Below are positions 27,679 through 40,759 of a DNA stretch of 64,000 nucleotides, in pieces (within the stretch, counting starts at the first letter, position 1; each line of letters opens with the position of its first letter). The notes under the pieces were generated by a model. It had not been told where the DNA came from, ran no database searches, and saw nothing but the letters and a program-made list of their open reading frames with translations. Source of the stretch: Plasmodium relictum (taxonomy: Eukaryota; Apicomplexa; Aconoidasida; Haemosporida; Plasmodiidae); NCBI RefSeq assembly GCF_900005765.1, contig NC_041690.1, forward strand, positions 1,550,001 through 1,614,000. Reading direction: 5' to 3'. A program made the translations under genes and the position numbers.

Positions 27679-30600
27679 TTATTTATTATGACAATTACAA
27701 TTATTGATACAAGCATTTAATTTATTAGATAAATGTTTGTAAAAAATATAACATAAAAAATTATTTATTATAAATATAATTAAAAAGATGTAGATAAATA
27801 ACACATAAAAATTATTTTCATTTTTTATATATCTGAAAAACAAATTTCTGCAATATTTAATTCTTAATAATAAAAATTTTAAAAAATTCAATGTTTTAAA
27901 AAATTTAAATATTCTAAAATAAAAACCTTGAATACTATCTACAGGAGAATTGTAATATAAAAGAGGAGTCTTAAAAATATCTGTATGGCAATGATTTTCA
28001 TAATAAAAAAAATTGAATGAGTTTCTTTTTTTTTCTTTTAATATAAAATTTGGATTTTTTTTATCAAATACATCTTTGTTGCGTAGTAATATGTTTTCTG
28101 TGCTATTACAAAAGGGAAAAGTACCTCTAATTTTCTCAAAATAATATTTTTTCTCCAATTCATCATACAAAAAATCTTGTAAATATTTGCAGATGTGCTT
28201 CAAGGAATTCATATTATTACTTTTATCATTAATTTGTAATATACATATCTCCTTCATTACTTTAAAAAAATTTTCCATACTTTTTCTATTTCTATTTAAA
28301 TCTTTCATATTTTTTTCATTTATCATAATGTATTTTAGTAATAGATTAATTTTATTTTGTAATATTTTGAAATTTAATAACATTTGATAAATTATTTTAG
28401 TTTTATTATTAGTTATTTTTATTATGTCTTTTAATTTTGAAACAACATAATTATTTTTATTTTCAATTGTTTTTACTTTGTCTACTAATGTTAATAAAGC
28501 ATGTCCTCTACTATTTTTAGCTTTTTCTTCTATTTTTTCTTCTCCCACACAATTTAACTCATTAAAATTTATGTTTTCATCAATAATTTGATCAAATTCT
28601 TCAAAGTAATTCAATTTTTCTTCTTTATTTTTTTTATTCCCTATATTCTCTTTTTTATCTTCCTTATTAACTATTAAAGAAATATTTTTTCCTGTTTTTA
28701 ATTTAACTGAATAATTTTCTATGTCATTATCATTTATATCGTATTCATTAATTATGTCATAAATGTCATTAATAAGTTTATTATTTATTTCTTCATTTTT
28801 TTTTATTTCATTTAGAATTTTTATACTATTTTCATTATTATCCTGGTAATCTATATTTACTAAATTTTTTAATTTTTCTTTTTCAATATTTTTAATACTA
28901 TTTTCATCTGAATACTCTTTTAAATCTTTATCTGAATAAATAATATTATTCATATCATCTGTTGTTAAACAAATATCTTGTAAATTTTTGCTTTTCTCTA
29001 AATATTTTTTTCTGAAGATTAAAGATATAATGGAGTTAACATTATTTTTTTTCTCTATATTTAATTTGGTTGATAATTTTTTTATTTTTTTCTTATTATT
29101 GAAATTCTCTATAATATTCTTGTCTTCTGTTTGCAATATATTTTGTTTTTTTAAGAATTTTATATGATTTATAATCACTCTTTTATAAACACTATTAATA
29201 TAATATCTTACACAAAGGTATATTACATTTTTTGATTTTTTCTCACATATTTTAAAATAACTGAAATTAGAACTAAGTTTTTTTTTATTTATTCTATAAA
29301 AAAAATGTGAAAGAATATATTTTTTTTTACTAAGAGTATACCTACCTTTTGCATTATTAAAAAAATGATTCATTTTACATTGTACTTCAATATAATTTCT
29401 TAATAAATCTAAAACATGATCTTCATTTAATTTAATAACTTTTGACAATTTTTCTTTATCAAATAAATTATCCCACATGGAATAAAAAAATTTCCTATTA
29501 TTTTCAAATCTATTTTTGTTATGAGTTAAAGAATTTACATGATAATTAAACAATAAACCTTTTTCTATTATCTTATGAAAAAATAAAATTAAATAGCTTA
29601 TATCTGGTTTTTTATAAATAAAAATATCTATATTTTGATCATATTTTTTATTACATTTCTTAGTATTCTTTATATCTTTATTATTATAACGATTATTTAT
29701 GATATGATTATCTCCCATTAAACTATGTCTTTTTCCTGTTTTGTATTTTTTATTGAAAATATGTTCTTTACTTGCAATCATTCTCTTTTTTTTTACAACC
29801 TCATAATAATTTAAAATATTGTAACATTTAATCTTTTTATATAAATAGTTTACTAGTTTTTTTTTTTTAAAAGAGTAAATGATACTTATAGCTTTACCAT
29901 TTGTTTTCCTAGATAAAATTAAATCAATGCAATATTTTATTAATTTAGAATTATAAGTATTATTCTTTTTTAAAATTGAAATTATATACCAAATTATATA
30001 ATTTTTAGAAGGATTTAAGTAATATATATCTATTTTATTTCTAATAATTTTTTTATTTTTAAATCTTTTGTCTGAAATATTATGCATAATATCTTTTTTA
30101 TGAGTGTAAAATTTTTTGTTATATTTTATATTAATTTTATCATAATAATCAGATATCCATTCTTTATTTATTTTATTTATTTCCCTTAATAAAAAGATAT
30201 TTTTAAATATATTACATTCTTTATTTTTTTTTACTCTAGTAATTTTTCTTAATCTTTTTTTAGTATACGATGGAAAATAATTTATAATATTGGATTTTCT
30301 AGAACTGTATTCGTGCTTAATGAATTTTTTAAATTTTTTTACTTCATTATATGAGCAACTAATATTATTATTGCATAGAATCCTATTAATAAAAATACTT
30401 CTGATTAAAGGAATATTAACTTTTTTAAGTGAACTATGATCATTATTCACTATATATGATTTGTTTTTTTTTTCAGGCATTTTACTTCTACTAGAAAAAT
30501 AATTATTTGAATTAATGAATATTTTTAAAATTAAATGAAGTGATGAAAATAACTTTTTTCTAAATGAACTATATTTTTTTGTAATCATTTTTTTTTCATA

Positions 30601-32176
30601 TGAAGTATTTTTTTTAATGAACTTTTTATTATTTTTGTATGGATAATTATTTTTCATAATATTGACTAAATTATTACCATTATATTTAAAAATATATTTT
30701 TTTTTGAATAATATATTATAATAGAAGAATTTATTAATTATATTTTTATGCCTTCTAAATATAGAATTCTTAAAAATATTAGATAATCTTAACTTATTTA
30801 ATGTTTTGAAAGTTTTGTATTTTCTATTCATAGTATTATTCAAAAAAAAATACGAATTATATAATTTATCTTCATACTTTACTATGCTATTTTCATTATT
30901 TAATTTTGTAAATGAAACATTATTATTAATATTTTTCATATTATTAATATTCTCAGATTCACTTATATTGTTTTTCATTTCATTATTTTTGCTATGTTTA
31001 TTTATTTCTTTTTCATTTATAATTGTATCATCTTCTGCACCTTCTTTATCACTTTCTTCTATATATTCTTTATCATCTTTATTTTCTTTTTCACCTTTTT
31101 CTTTATCTTCTCCAATATTTTTGAAAAAATTATCAGGAGAATATTCTTCTTTATGATTTTTTTTTTTTATTTCTTCTAATTCTTTTTTTCCTAATTCTTT
31201 TCCTTTTAATTCTTTTTTTACATAATCCTTTTCTAAAGCTTGAAATTTTTCCTTATCGTGTGTTTCTTCATTTTTTTCACTAACATATTTATCTTGCAAT
31301 TCTTTCTCATTTTCATTTATTTTTTCATCAGAATAAATTTTATCACTAAGCATATCAACACCTGATGAAGCAAATATTTGAAGATGTGTTAATGTACAGT
31401 AATAATTATTTTCTATATTATGATGAGATAAAACATTAATCTTTAAATATTTGACCCAACAGTTATCTTCATAATTTTTACAATATTCAAGAATGTTAAA
31501 AAGCTCGAAACTTTTAGTAAAATTAGTTGAAATTTTTCCTAGTTTTTTCCATTTTCTAGTTGGATAAATATCACTACCTAATATTTCAATTACTTTAAAA
31601 TTAGATGCATAATGTTCTAATGAAACTAAACCAATTTTTTCTATATGAATAATATCACTAAATGAATATACCCACCATATGTCTGATTTACAAGGTGTTA
31701 ACATATAACTATCATAATCAAATTGCTGAATAGATTTTATATTAATAATACCCTTACTATATTCTATTATTTTTGTTCCTGTATCTAATGATCCAAAATC
31801 AACTTTTAATTTTAAATTTATCAAATTATAATCTTCTCCTAATATATATTTTTCTGAAAAAAAAATTGCAAAAAAAAAAAAAAAAAATTACAAACGTATA
31901 TAAATTTTAATACAAATGAAATTATAAATAAACAAATTGGAAAATGTAGATGAGTACAAATATATATACTATAGAAGTTTATTTAACGCTTATAAGTTTT
32001 TTTTATACTAATACAAATATATAATGTATATTTATTTCATTTTATATCCTAAAACCTGATGATGAGTTAGCTTGACTATTATAAATCTCATTCAAATTTG
32101 TTAAATCTTTTGGTGTAAAAAAGCTTTTTAAAAGAAAAAACAAAAAATTAATTGAAATTAGAAACCACCATATCAT
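27679..32176 (-). CDS. SUCO/SLP1-type SUN-domain membrane protein, two exons, 1,431 aa
   Basis: Exon 1 is 32056-32176 and exon 2 is 27679-31853, joined through a split Glu codon. Exon 1 encodes a strong N-terminal signal sequence (MIWWFLISINFLFFLLKSF). Residues about 58-205 form a SUN domain with the hallmarks of the SUCO/SLP1/Opt branch: DSYMLTPC, a YP..KWKKLG block, and LSHH..NNYYCTLTHLQIF. A charged Lys/Glu/Asn region, a very basic middle and a predicted coiled coil near residues 1240-1310 follow. One C-terminal membrane segment (FYVLFIYIFLIIFIINNFL) comes shortly before a Cys-containing tail. Signal peptide, then SUN, then a C-terminal TM puts the SUN domain in the ER or perinuclear lumen. 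SLP1-type proteins act in ER protein folding or stability and at the nuclear envelope. The plain frame starts at a TTG codon at 31824, so exon 1 is needed for a real start. Confidence 0.9.
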
Positions 32177-33057
32177 ATTTTTTGTTTAAGAATGTAACTT
32201 ATCAATTTGCTTTTTTTTTTTTTTTTTTTAAACTAATAATTTTACAAAATTTAACATAATTTACTTTTTTTTTCATATTTTTTTTTTAATTATTCATTTT
32301 CCAATAAATTTTGTTATTTATAATAATTAAAAAAGATTTGTTATTAAATATATATTTCAAGAGCTCTATTCACTTGGTAATTATTAATTTTTTACTTCAT
32401 TAATGAATATATAAAATATACTAATATGTGTGTATTAGATATTCTTTCATTTATATAAAATTTATAAAACCTCATGTGAATATTTTTATATAATTATATT
32501 TGGATAATTATAAAAGATAAATTAGTATAATGTTAAAATTAATTCTCACATTTTTATTTAATTAAACGTTGCAAAATAGAAATTAGTTTAATATTTTTTT
32601 TCTGTTACTCATTTAAAATGAAACAAAAAATAAAAAATGATTTGAATTCGTTAACATGCTATATATTATATATTTTTAATGTATTCTCATAATCTTAATT
32701 TTAAATATAAAAAAGAATGAAAAATTATAAGAGATGAAAAAAATATAAAATTAAAAAAAAAAAAAGAACCCTTTTTATTATTTTTTTTTGTCATTTTTTA
32801 TTTTAAATAATTAAGCGCTTGTTAAATTTTTCTATAATTTTTTACTACCATTTATTGCAAAAAAACAATTATATATGTATATATGAAAAAAAAAAAAATT
32901 ATATAAATTAAAATCTTTTGAAGAATTTTTCATTTTTTTAAAAAAATGAAACATATATTCTATAAAAGAAATGAATGTAACAAATTTATCATAAAATAAA
33001 GTTTTATTTTATTTTTCAATTTTTTTTTTTTAAAATAAAAAACAAATAAATTATATA
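32177..33057. other. Spacer upstream of the SUN-domain gene
   Basis: It lies between two minus-strand genes and should hold the SUN-gene promoter and the 3' UTR of the CS/TPR gene. It contains T runs near 32211-32229 and nothing that looks coding. Confidence 0.5.
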
Positions 33058-36000
33058 TCATAGATAATATATATTATTTAGAATTATAATTTTTGTTTTT
33101 AAAAATTTTTTGAAGTAATATTTTACAATATTCTTATACTCAAGCTTGTTAAAAACCTTTTGGCAATTTAATGAGATAACTTTACTATTTAAATCATTAA
33201 ATTCTACTAAAAAAAAATAACATGCCTTTATATATTGAAGTATCAAATATATATATATATATTATAAATAAATGTGTGTACCTATTATATTTTTATTGAT
33301 AAAAAAATAAGATGATAAATCCATTTTATTAAATTGAAGAATGCAATTTAAAATATGAAAATCAATTAAAAGGTTATCCATATATTTCATAACCTGAAAA
33401 AAAAAAAAAAATAGTTGAATCAGAAAATATAAATAAAATAAATAATGAATAAGGAAAAAAAGAAAATTTTAATTAAATAATCTAAGAATTATACATTCAA
33501 AAAAGAGAATATATATATATATATATATATATAAATTTATAAAAATTTTATAAATTTAAAACTAACAATATTTTGAATATTTGTTATAATATTTTTGCTT
33601 GCATCAAGCTTTTTTAGGCAAAAATTTATATTTCTGAATATTTTTATTTTTTTGAATTTTTTTATAATAGTTTCCAAATAATTTACTAAATTATTTTCTA
33701 CATTTTCATTCTCCAGTGATTTTGTAAATATAACTCGTTTTGTATTTTTAAATTTGATAGAAGAAGAATCAGTAAAATGTGATAAAATTTTTTTTAACTT
33801 TTCTTGATTTAAGATAGTTATATTTTTTTTAATAGTTTGGTCTTTATACATTTTATTTTTAACAAAAAAGGACATATTAAAAATTGTTTTTATTAGATAT
33901 ATATAATTTAAATTAAACATAGATATGTTTGGATATTTTATATCATGACTTAATAATAAAACACTATATTGAATTGATTTTAAATAATAATTTTGTTTAT
34001 TTAGACAAATTAGGAAATTAAATATTTCTTCCACATATTTATTATTAATTAATAAAATTTCTAGATTCTTATTATTATTTTTTAATTTTTTTATTAAATA
34101 ACAAGTTTTATTTAGCATTACATTATACTCACTATTTTTCGTGTATTCTTCCTTATTTTTTTTGAAGTCTATATAATTTTTATATTCTGCATAAAAATTA
34201 TTTAAAAATGTTTTTGTGATCATGTTTTTTATAGTATCTTTAGTTATCTTTTTATTTGTTTCAATATCGTTTAAAGCTAGCATATGAAAATGTATCTTTG
34301 AATCTGATTTTAATTGTGTATCAATAAAAAATTCATTATTTTTAAAATTATAAATAAAGTAAAAGCAAAAATATAAAAAAATGACACTGACTATATTCTC
34401 AATTTTTAAGTAAGAACTGTTCAAATTACTAATACAATAAGAAAGATCTATTAATAAATTAAATATTGCATCTCTAATGAATTTTTTTTCTTTCATATTG
34501 TCTTTATATATTTTTTGAATTAAATTAAAAGAGTAACACATAAATTTTATTATTTTCAAAGATAATTCTATTTTTAATAACTCAGAGCTATCCTTCATAC
34601 TTTTATAATAATCTTTATTTGTAAATAATTCTATCCTTAGTTCATTTTTCGAAAAATTAGAACTAATATCCCTCACTATTTTATTATTTTTTTTTAACTT
34701 ATATAAAGTATCATAAAATATATCTGAAAAAGATAAATTAATTTCACTTATATTTTTTTTTTCATTTTTTTTTTTTTCTTCCTTTTCTTTTTCTAGTTCA
34801 TACCTATCTTCATCATTATTAGAATGGCGAAGTAAATAAATTATTTTTTTTAAAGCGCAATTATTCTTTAGAAGAAATTCTAATTCATTATCATCATCTT
34901 GTCTTAAGTTGCTATTTAAAACATTTATTATTTCTTCTTGAATGAATGAATTTTCAAGTATATCATTTAATTTTTCTATTTCTATTACCTTTTCTATAAA
35001 ACTACTATTATTTTTTAATAGCAAAATAAATTCGTATATATTCAACAAAAATTTTGTTAAACTAAATTGTTCTATATTATTTAAAAAACTGTATATTTTG
35101 TTTTGTTTATCTATAATATGAAAAAAGCATAATAAAATATTTATAATATTTTTATAAAAGAAATTCAAATTTTTTAAGTAAAAGGACCTTTTGAGAACAA
35201 AATAAAAATTTAAAAAAAAATCATACTTTATGTTTGAGTTCTGATTATTTAATTTATATAAATCTTCTTTTATTTCTTTACTACCTAAAATATGTATAAA
35301 ATACGCATAAATTTGCAAATAAATAGTTATTATTTATTTCTATAAAAAAAAAAAAAGGAAATAAAAATTATTACTCGAATGATGGTATTCTAAAATTGGT
35401 ACTAATATATTGAAAACTTTTAAGTTATCCATATCTTTTTTAATGCTTTCATAAAAACATCTAGGTAAAAATTTTTGCACATTTTTTATACACAAAAAAT
35501 TATCTTCAATATTCTTTAAATCATTTTTTTTTGTAATAGCATACATTTTTCTTACAGTAACAATTGCATAGATTATATACAGATATTGAATATAATTTTT
35601 TGTTTTTATTTCTTCTAATGAATTTAAAGTTTTCAAAAATTTATTGTCATTAGAAGTATTTTCTATGTCGGTTTCTTCAACATTGTAATTTTTTATTTCT
35701 TCATTTATTATATTTAAGCATTTATCACATTCTTCTACACATTTATCTAAATTATTTGTCAATAAATATAATAAAGATAAATTATTTAAAACTTTTATTA
35801 GTTCTTCTCTATTAAGCTCGTTGCCTGGTAAAAAAAAATTAAATAAAATAAAAAACAATAATAAGTAAAAGGATTAAAAAGGATATAACATAGGTAATGA
35901 TAAGCATTTCAATAACAAAAAAATCTATGATAAAATTTACTTGTTTACATATAAATATATTATTATTATTAAAATAATTAATATTATTAAAATTATCAAA

Positions 36001-37097
36001 ATAAAATTACTTTCATCTCTATTATTAATGTAATATGAGTCTTAACCTGTTGAAACAAAAGATGTTATTGAATTTAATGTTTCTAAACAACTCGAGAAAT
36101 CCGAATTTTTAAAAAACTTTTTGGCTTTTTCTATTAATATTATTAAAAAAAAATTTTTTGTTGATGAATAATTTGATAATGTTTTTTTTAAATTTCTAGT
36201 TTCTCTAGCTGGAATTTCATTTCTCTTTAATTCAGTAAACTTTAACTCTATAACTCTATTTTTAATATTTTCCTTACATAATAACATATTTTTTTTTTTT
36301 TTTTTATTATTATATTCGATTAAAATACCCTTATTATCTATATCATTTTTATCTTTATTCATTTCGTGAACTTGATTGTTATTACAAACGCCATTAGTAT
36401 CAATGCTCTGATCAACTTCATTAATATCATAATTTTGGTACTCTTCATATATAGAATTAATAGCTTTTTTTTTAGCATCCTCTTTTAGTATTTTCAATTG
36501 TTTATTTTTTAATTCTTCTGATTCCATTTGCATTTTTTGTGCATTATCTTCTAACTTTCTACAAAATTCCTCATTATGAGTTTTTTCTTTTTTTAGAATT
36601 TTTTTCAAATGCTCTAAACTCTTCATTCTCCTCACATTTATCAAAGATTTAAACCTCTTTTCCATAAAAAATATTTTATCTTTTTCTTCCTTTGTACATT
36701 TCAATAAATTTGGATAAAATTTATTTTTATAACGAATGAACAAAGAAAAAAAATGCAAATACCCCCATAACTTTTTTTCTTTTTTTTTTAATTTTAAAAT
36801 TAAAAAATCTTCATTTTTTTTAATTCTTATGTCATCTTTATTAATGCTTATTTTATCATAAAGATCTATGCTTAGAATATTATTTTTATCAACTACTCTA
36901 ATATATACTTCTGTTATTAAAACATCTTTAACATTGTCTAATTTTGAAGGATAATAATTTTCAAGAAAAAAATCATTATGAAAAAAATTTACAAGTTCTT
37001 TTTCATTATTTTTTTTTTTTCTTATAGTAATTTCAATTTCTTCAAAATTTTCTTTCCAATCTAAATTCATTTTATTATAAGTAATTTGTTTAATCAT
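33058..37097 (-). CDS. CS-domain plus TPR plus helical-repeat protein, dynein-assembly-factor-like, five exons, about 1,159 aa
   Basis: Exons are 36047-37097, 35375-35824, 33567-35284, 33282-33393 and 33058-33206, all in frame. Residues about 11-115 look like a CS/p23 domain: an early Trp14, beta-rich VYIRVVDKNNILSIDLYD, and a closing LYK-like LKKKEKKLWG with Trp111. A charged helical linker follows, then VIELKFTELKRNEIPARETR. This resembles the segment before the TPRs of DNAAF4 (DYX1C1), whose family motif is FTPR.FPT..RES. TPR-like helices span about 313-420. The large third exon is Asn/Lys/Phe-rich but helical, like ARM/HEAT repeats. From family knowledge, DNAAF4 and TTC12 act as HSP90-linked co-chaperones for axonemal dynein preassembly, which Plasmodium needs only in male gametes. 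The start could also be Met10 (37070). The gene is secure; the family call is moderate. Confidence 0.82.
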
Positions 37098-37276
37098 AAA
37101 AAAAATAAAATAAAGTAAAAAAAACTAAATAAAAATAATAATTATAATAAAAAGGAAAAAAGTAAAATAGTAAAATGAAACAATAATTTTAGAAAACAAT
37201 AAGAATTCTTATATACTTTATATGAAAAGGGAGAAAAAAAAAAAAATAATAGGAAATACTAAATTCTAACCATTAA

Positions 37277-40200
37277 TTATTCAATAGAAAGCTCTAAATA
37301 TACCTGCACACGTTGAATAAACATAATTTTTATATAAAAGGCTTAGAACTATCTTTTTATGAAATTTTTTATATAATTTACATATAATATAAAAAAAAAT
37401 ATATATATTTTTTTTTTCTTTTTTTTATTACTTCATGATCAATTCCGTAGTATGTATCACTATGAATATAAATAGTGAAATGATATGTTCCTTTTTCAAC
37501 ATCTTCTAAACTATATAAAAAAAAAAAAAAAAATTAGTAATTATAATAAAAAAAAAAAAAAAAAAGCACTAACAATGAAACCATATGTAAATACTAAAAT
37601 AAAATGCTTATTAATAAAAATAATAAGGAAAATAATTATATAATAGTTTTAATAATTGTTCTATAAATTTATTCACTTATTACATGAATGAAACATTTGG
37701 TAATTTTTTTAAAGAAATATTGTTAGCCCTTTTAATTGAAATTGATTCATCTTGTATAGAATCATGAAGAATAATATACCTGTTAAAAAAAGAAAAAAAA
37801 AAAAAAAATGGCTTATATTCTATTATAAATTGAAATATATATATATATTTTAATTTTTATTTTCTTAAAATTTCCTTTATATATATATGCATACACATAA
37901 TCTTTATTTTAAAAAATATTAAGTATTTATTATTTTTACTAAAAAATTATTACCATTGAGTATTTCCTATAGATGAAGAAGCTGAATTCATATCTTTTGT
38001 TATTTCATTCAAAAAATTAAAAAAAACTTTAATGATAATTTTATTTTGTTCACAATAATTAATTTTAAAACAAAATTTATTTTCATTTTTTAAATATTTC
38101 ATAGACTGTATATTTTGGAAATTATTATTTTTATCGTCTTTTTCCACATTAGTATTTTTGTGATATAATTTTATATTAACATTGAATACTGGTATTTGTA
38201 AAATATAATCTAATTGATTTTTATCAAAAATTTTCAATGAATATAAAAAATCTTTACCAAATTTAATTAGTTCTTTAATACTATCTATATTTAATTCCCT
38301 CAATTTTGCTATCTGAAGATCATTTATATTCTTAATAGTATATAATGAGTTTTTCGTAGGTATAATTTTCTGATTGATACATTGAAAAATTAAAATTATA
38401 TTTTTTATATAACTATATTTATGAAATAATAAGCAAATATCAATAAAGCTATTTATAACTCTAGCAATTTGATCAAGTACTAATTTTAGATCAATATTAT
38501 AATCAACTGACTCAAAAGAACATTCATATAAACAAGAAAGCAATAAAAGGTAAGTTTTTATATTAGGCATATTCATATCAATATCTAAAGGGATCTGGTT
38601 ACGTAATTTAACATTATATTTTTCTTCATTATGCCTTAATGGGATATCTTTGAATTCTTTTGCCTGTGCAATTAATTCAAATAAATCATAAAAATCTAAC
38701 ACTTTTTTTAAATTACACTTATCGTTTCTTTTATTAGTATTTATTTTTTCATCTTCTATGCTTCCTTTTTTTTCTTGTTCTTCATCCTTTATTTCATTTG
38801 ATTCCTCTTGGTTATTTTCAGTAATAGTGCATTTAGGAATATTGGAATTTTCTTCATCTGTAGCATTATTAACATTAATTTCCTCCAAATTCGTACCACA
38901 AGAACGTTCTATTGATTTATAAAAAAAATAAGCGGTTTCACATTTAATATAATACATAGATGCTATATGACCTAATGGAGTAGAATAGTATTTGGAATCG
39001 TAATCTTCTTGTATTATATTTATACAATTATTTTCTACTAAGAAATTGATAGTATTATCTATAATTTTATTTAAATGATCATATATTATTTTTTTAGCTT
39101 GGGAAGATAATTTGTTATTTTCAAATAACTGAACATACTGTACATCTTTTATATAGTAAGAAGGATTAGAAAATAATCTTTTAAAGTAATAAGATTTAGT
39201 TAAGTAATTGAACATATCTTCTTTATTAGTTATAACATTGGAACATATTTCTGCATTTATATACTCGTTAAAATTTTCTAATATATTAGATTCTATGTTC
39301 ATAGGATGATATAAAAAATTTTTTATTGCATTTTTTTTTTTTTCTTGAACCAACAAAATAGCTAATGCCTCATCATCAAATTGGGGTCTACCTGCTCTCC
39401 CAATCATTTGTAATAAATCTGTGTAAGAAATATCTTTATATTTTTTTGTTTTAGCATCATAATATTCATTTCCTTTAATGATAACTAAATAGGCTGGTAA
39501 ATTAATACCCCATGCCAAAGTAGATGTACATATTAATATTTGTATAATTTTATTTAAAAAAAAGTATTCTACAATACTTTTATCATTTTCATTTAATCCT
39601 GCATGATGAATTCCTATTCCATATTTTAAAAGTTCTTTTAAATGCTTGTCTTCTACCATATTTAAATAATTTTGAAATAATAAACCTCCAATTTTTGTTT
39701 TATCACATTCTGATAAATTTTTATCCAACAAAGTATTATAATCAAAAATATCTATATCATTATATTTATTATCATGAATATTATTATCCAATGAGTTCGT
39801 ATTAAAAACGTTATAATTAGTGATAGTTTTATTGTATTCTTTTTTTTTATAGTTTAAAATATTATTATGCTTATCATTTTTATAAATTTTAATTTTTTTT
39901 TCATTTTTATTATCTTTGTTCAATAAAAAATTAATATGATTTTTATCATTTAATAAATTTTCTACGTGTAAAAAATTTAAGTTATAACTACTTAAATTTA
40001 AAGAAATTATATCATAAGCTGTAAGTCTTGTTTGTCTTCTTGATGAAACAAAGATTAAAACATTTTTAGATCGAGCATATTGATTAATAGAATCAAATAC
40101 ATTTTTATTCATTACTGACATTCTATTACAGTAAGCTTTTTGTGTAAAACCTAAGATATGAGTTTTACATGGTACTATACGACAAGAAGATGGAAAGTTA

Positions 40201-40723
40201 AATAGATAGTTTTCCTTTACATCTAACCATAATATTAAATCATCAACACTTGTTATAACAGTTGTTAATCCAATTAGTCTTATTTTTTTGTTTAAATCAT
40301 TTTGCATATTTTTAAATCTATTCACTAAAATTTCAATTACTCCTCCTCTATTTTCTTGACCTAACAAATGTATTTCATCAAATATTAATAAATTGATATT
40401 TTTTACATATTTTTTATGTTTCCAATTTCTTGATATAACATCTAATTTTTCAGGTGTGCAAATTATGATATCACTATTTGCTATACTCTCTTTATTTTCA
40501 TTTTTATCACCTGTTAATTCAATTACATTTTTATTAAATAAAATTTTAAATTTATTTTTCCAGCTTTTAAATCTTTCATTTACAATAGCTTTCATAGGAC
40601 ATATATATACAGATTTTTCATTTGCATATTTTAATAAATTTCTTAATATGCATAACTCTCCAATTACCGTTTTACCACTTCCTATAGAAAAAAAAATTTA
40701 CATATATTAATCAATATTCTATA

Positions 40724-40759
<36 letters not shown>

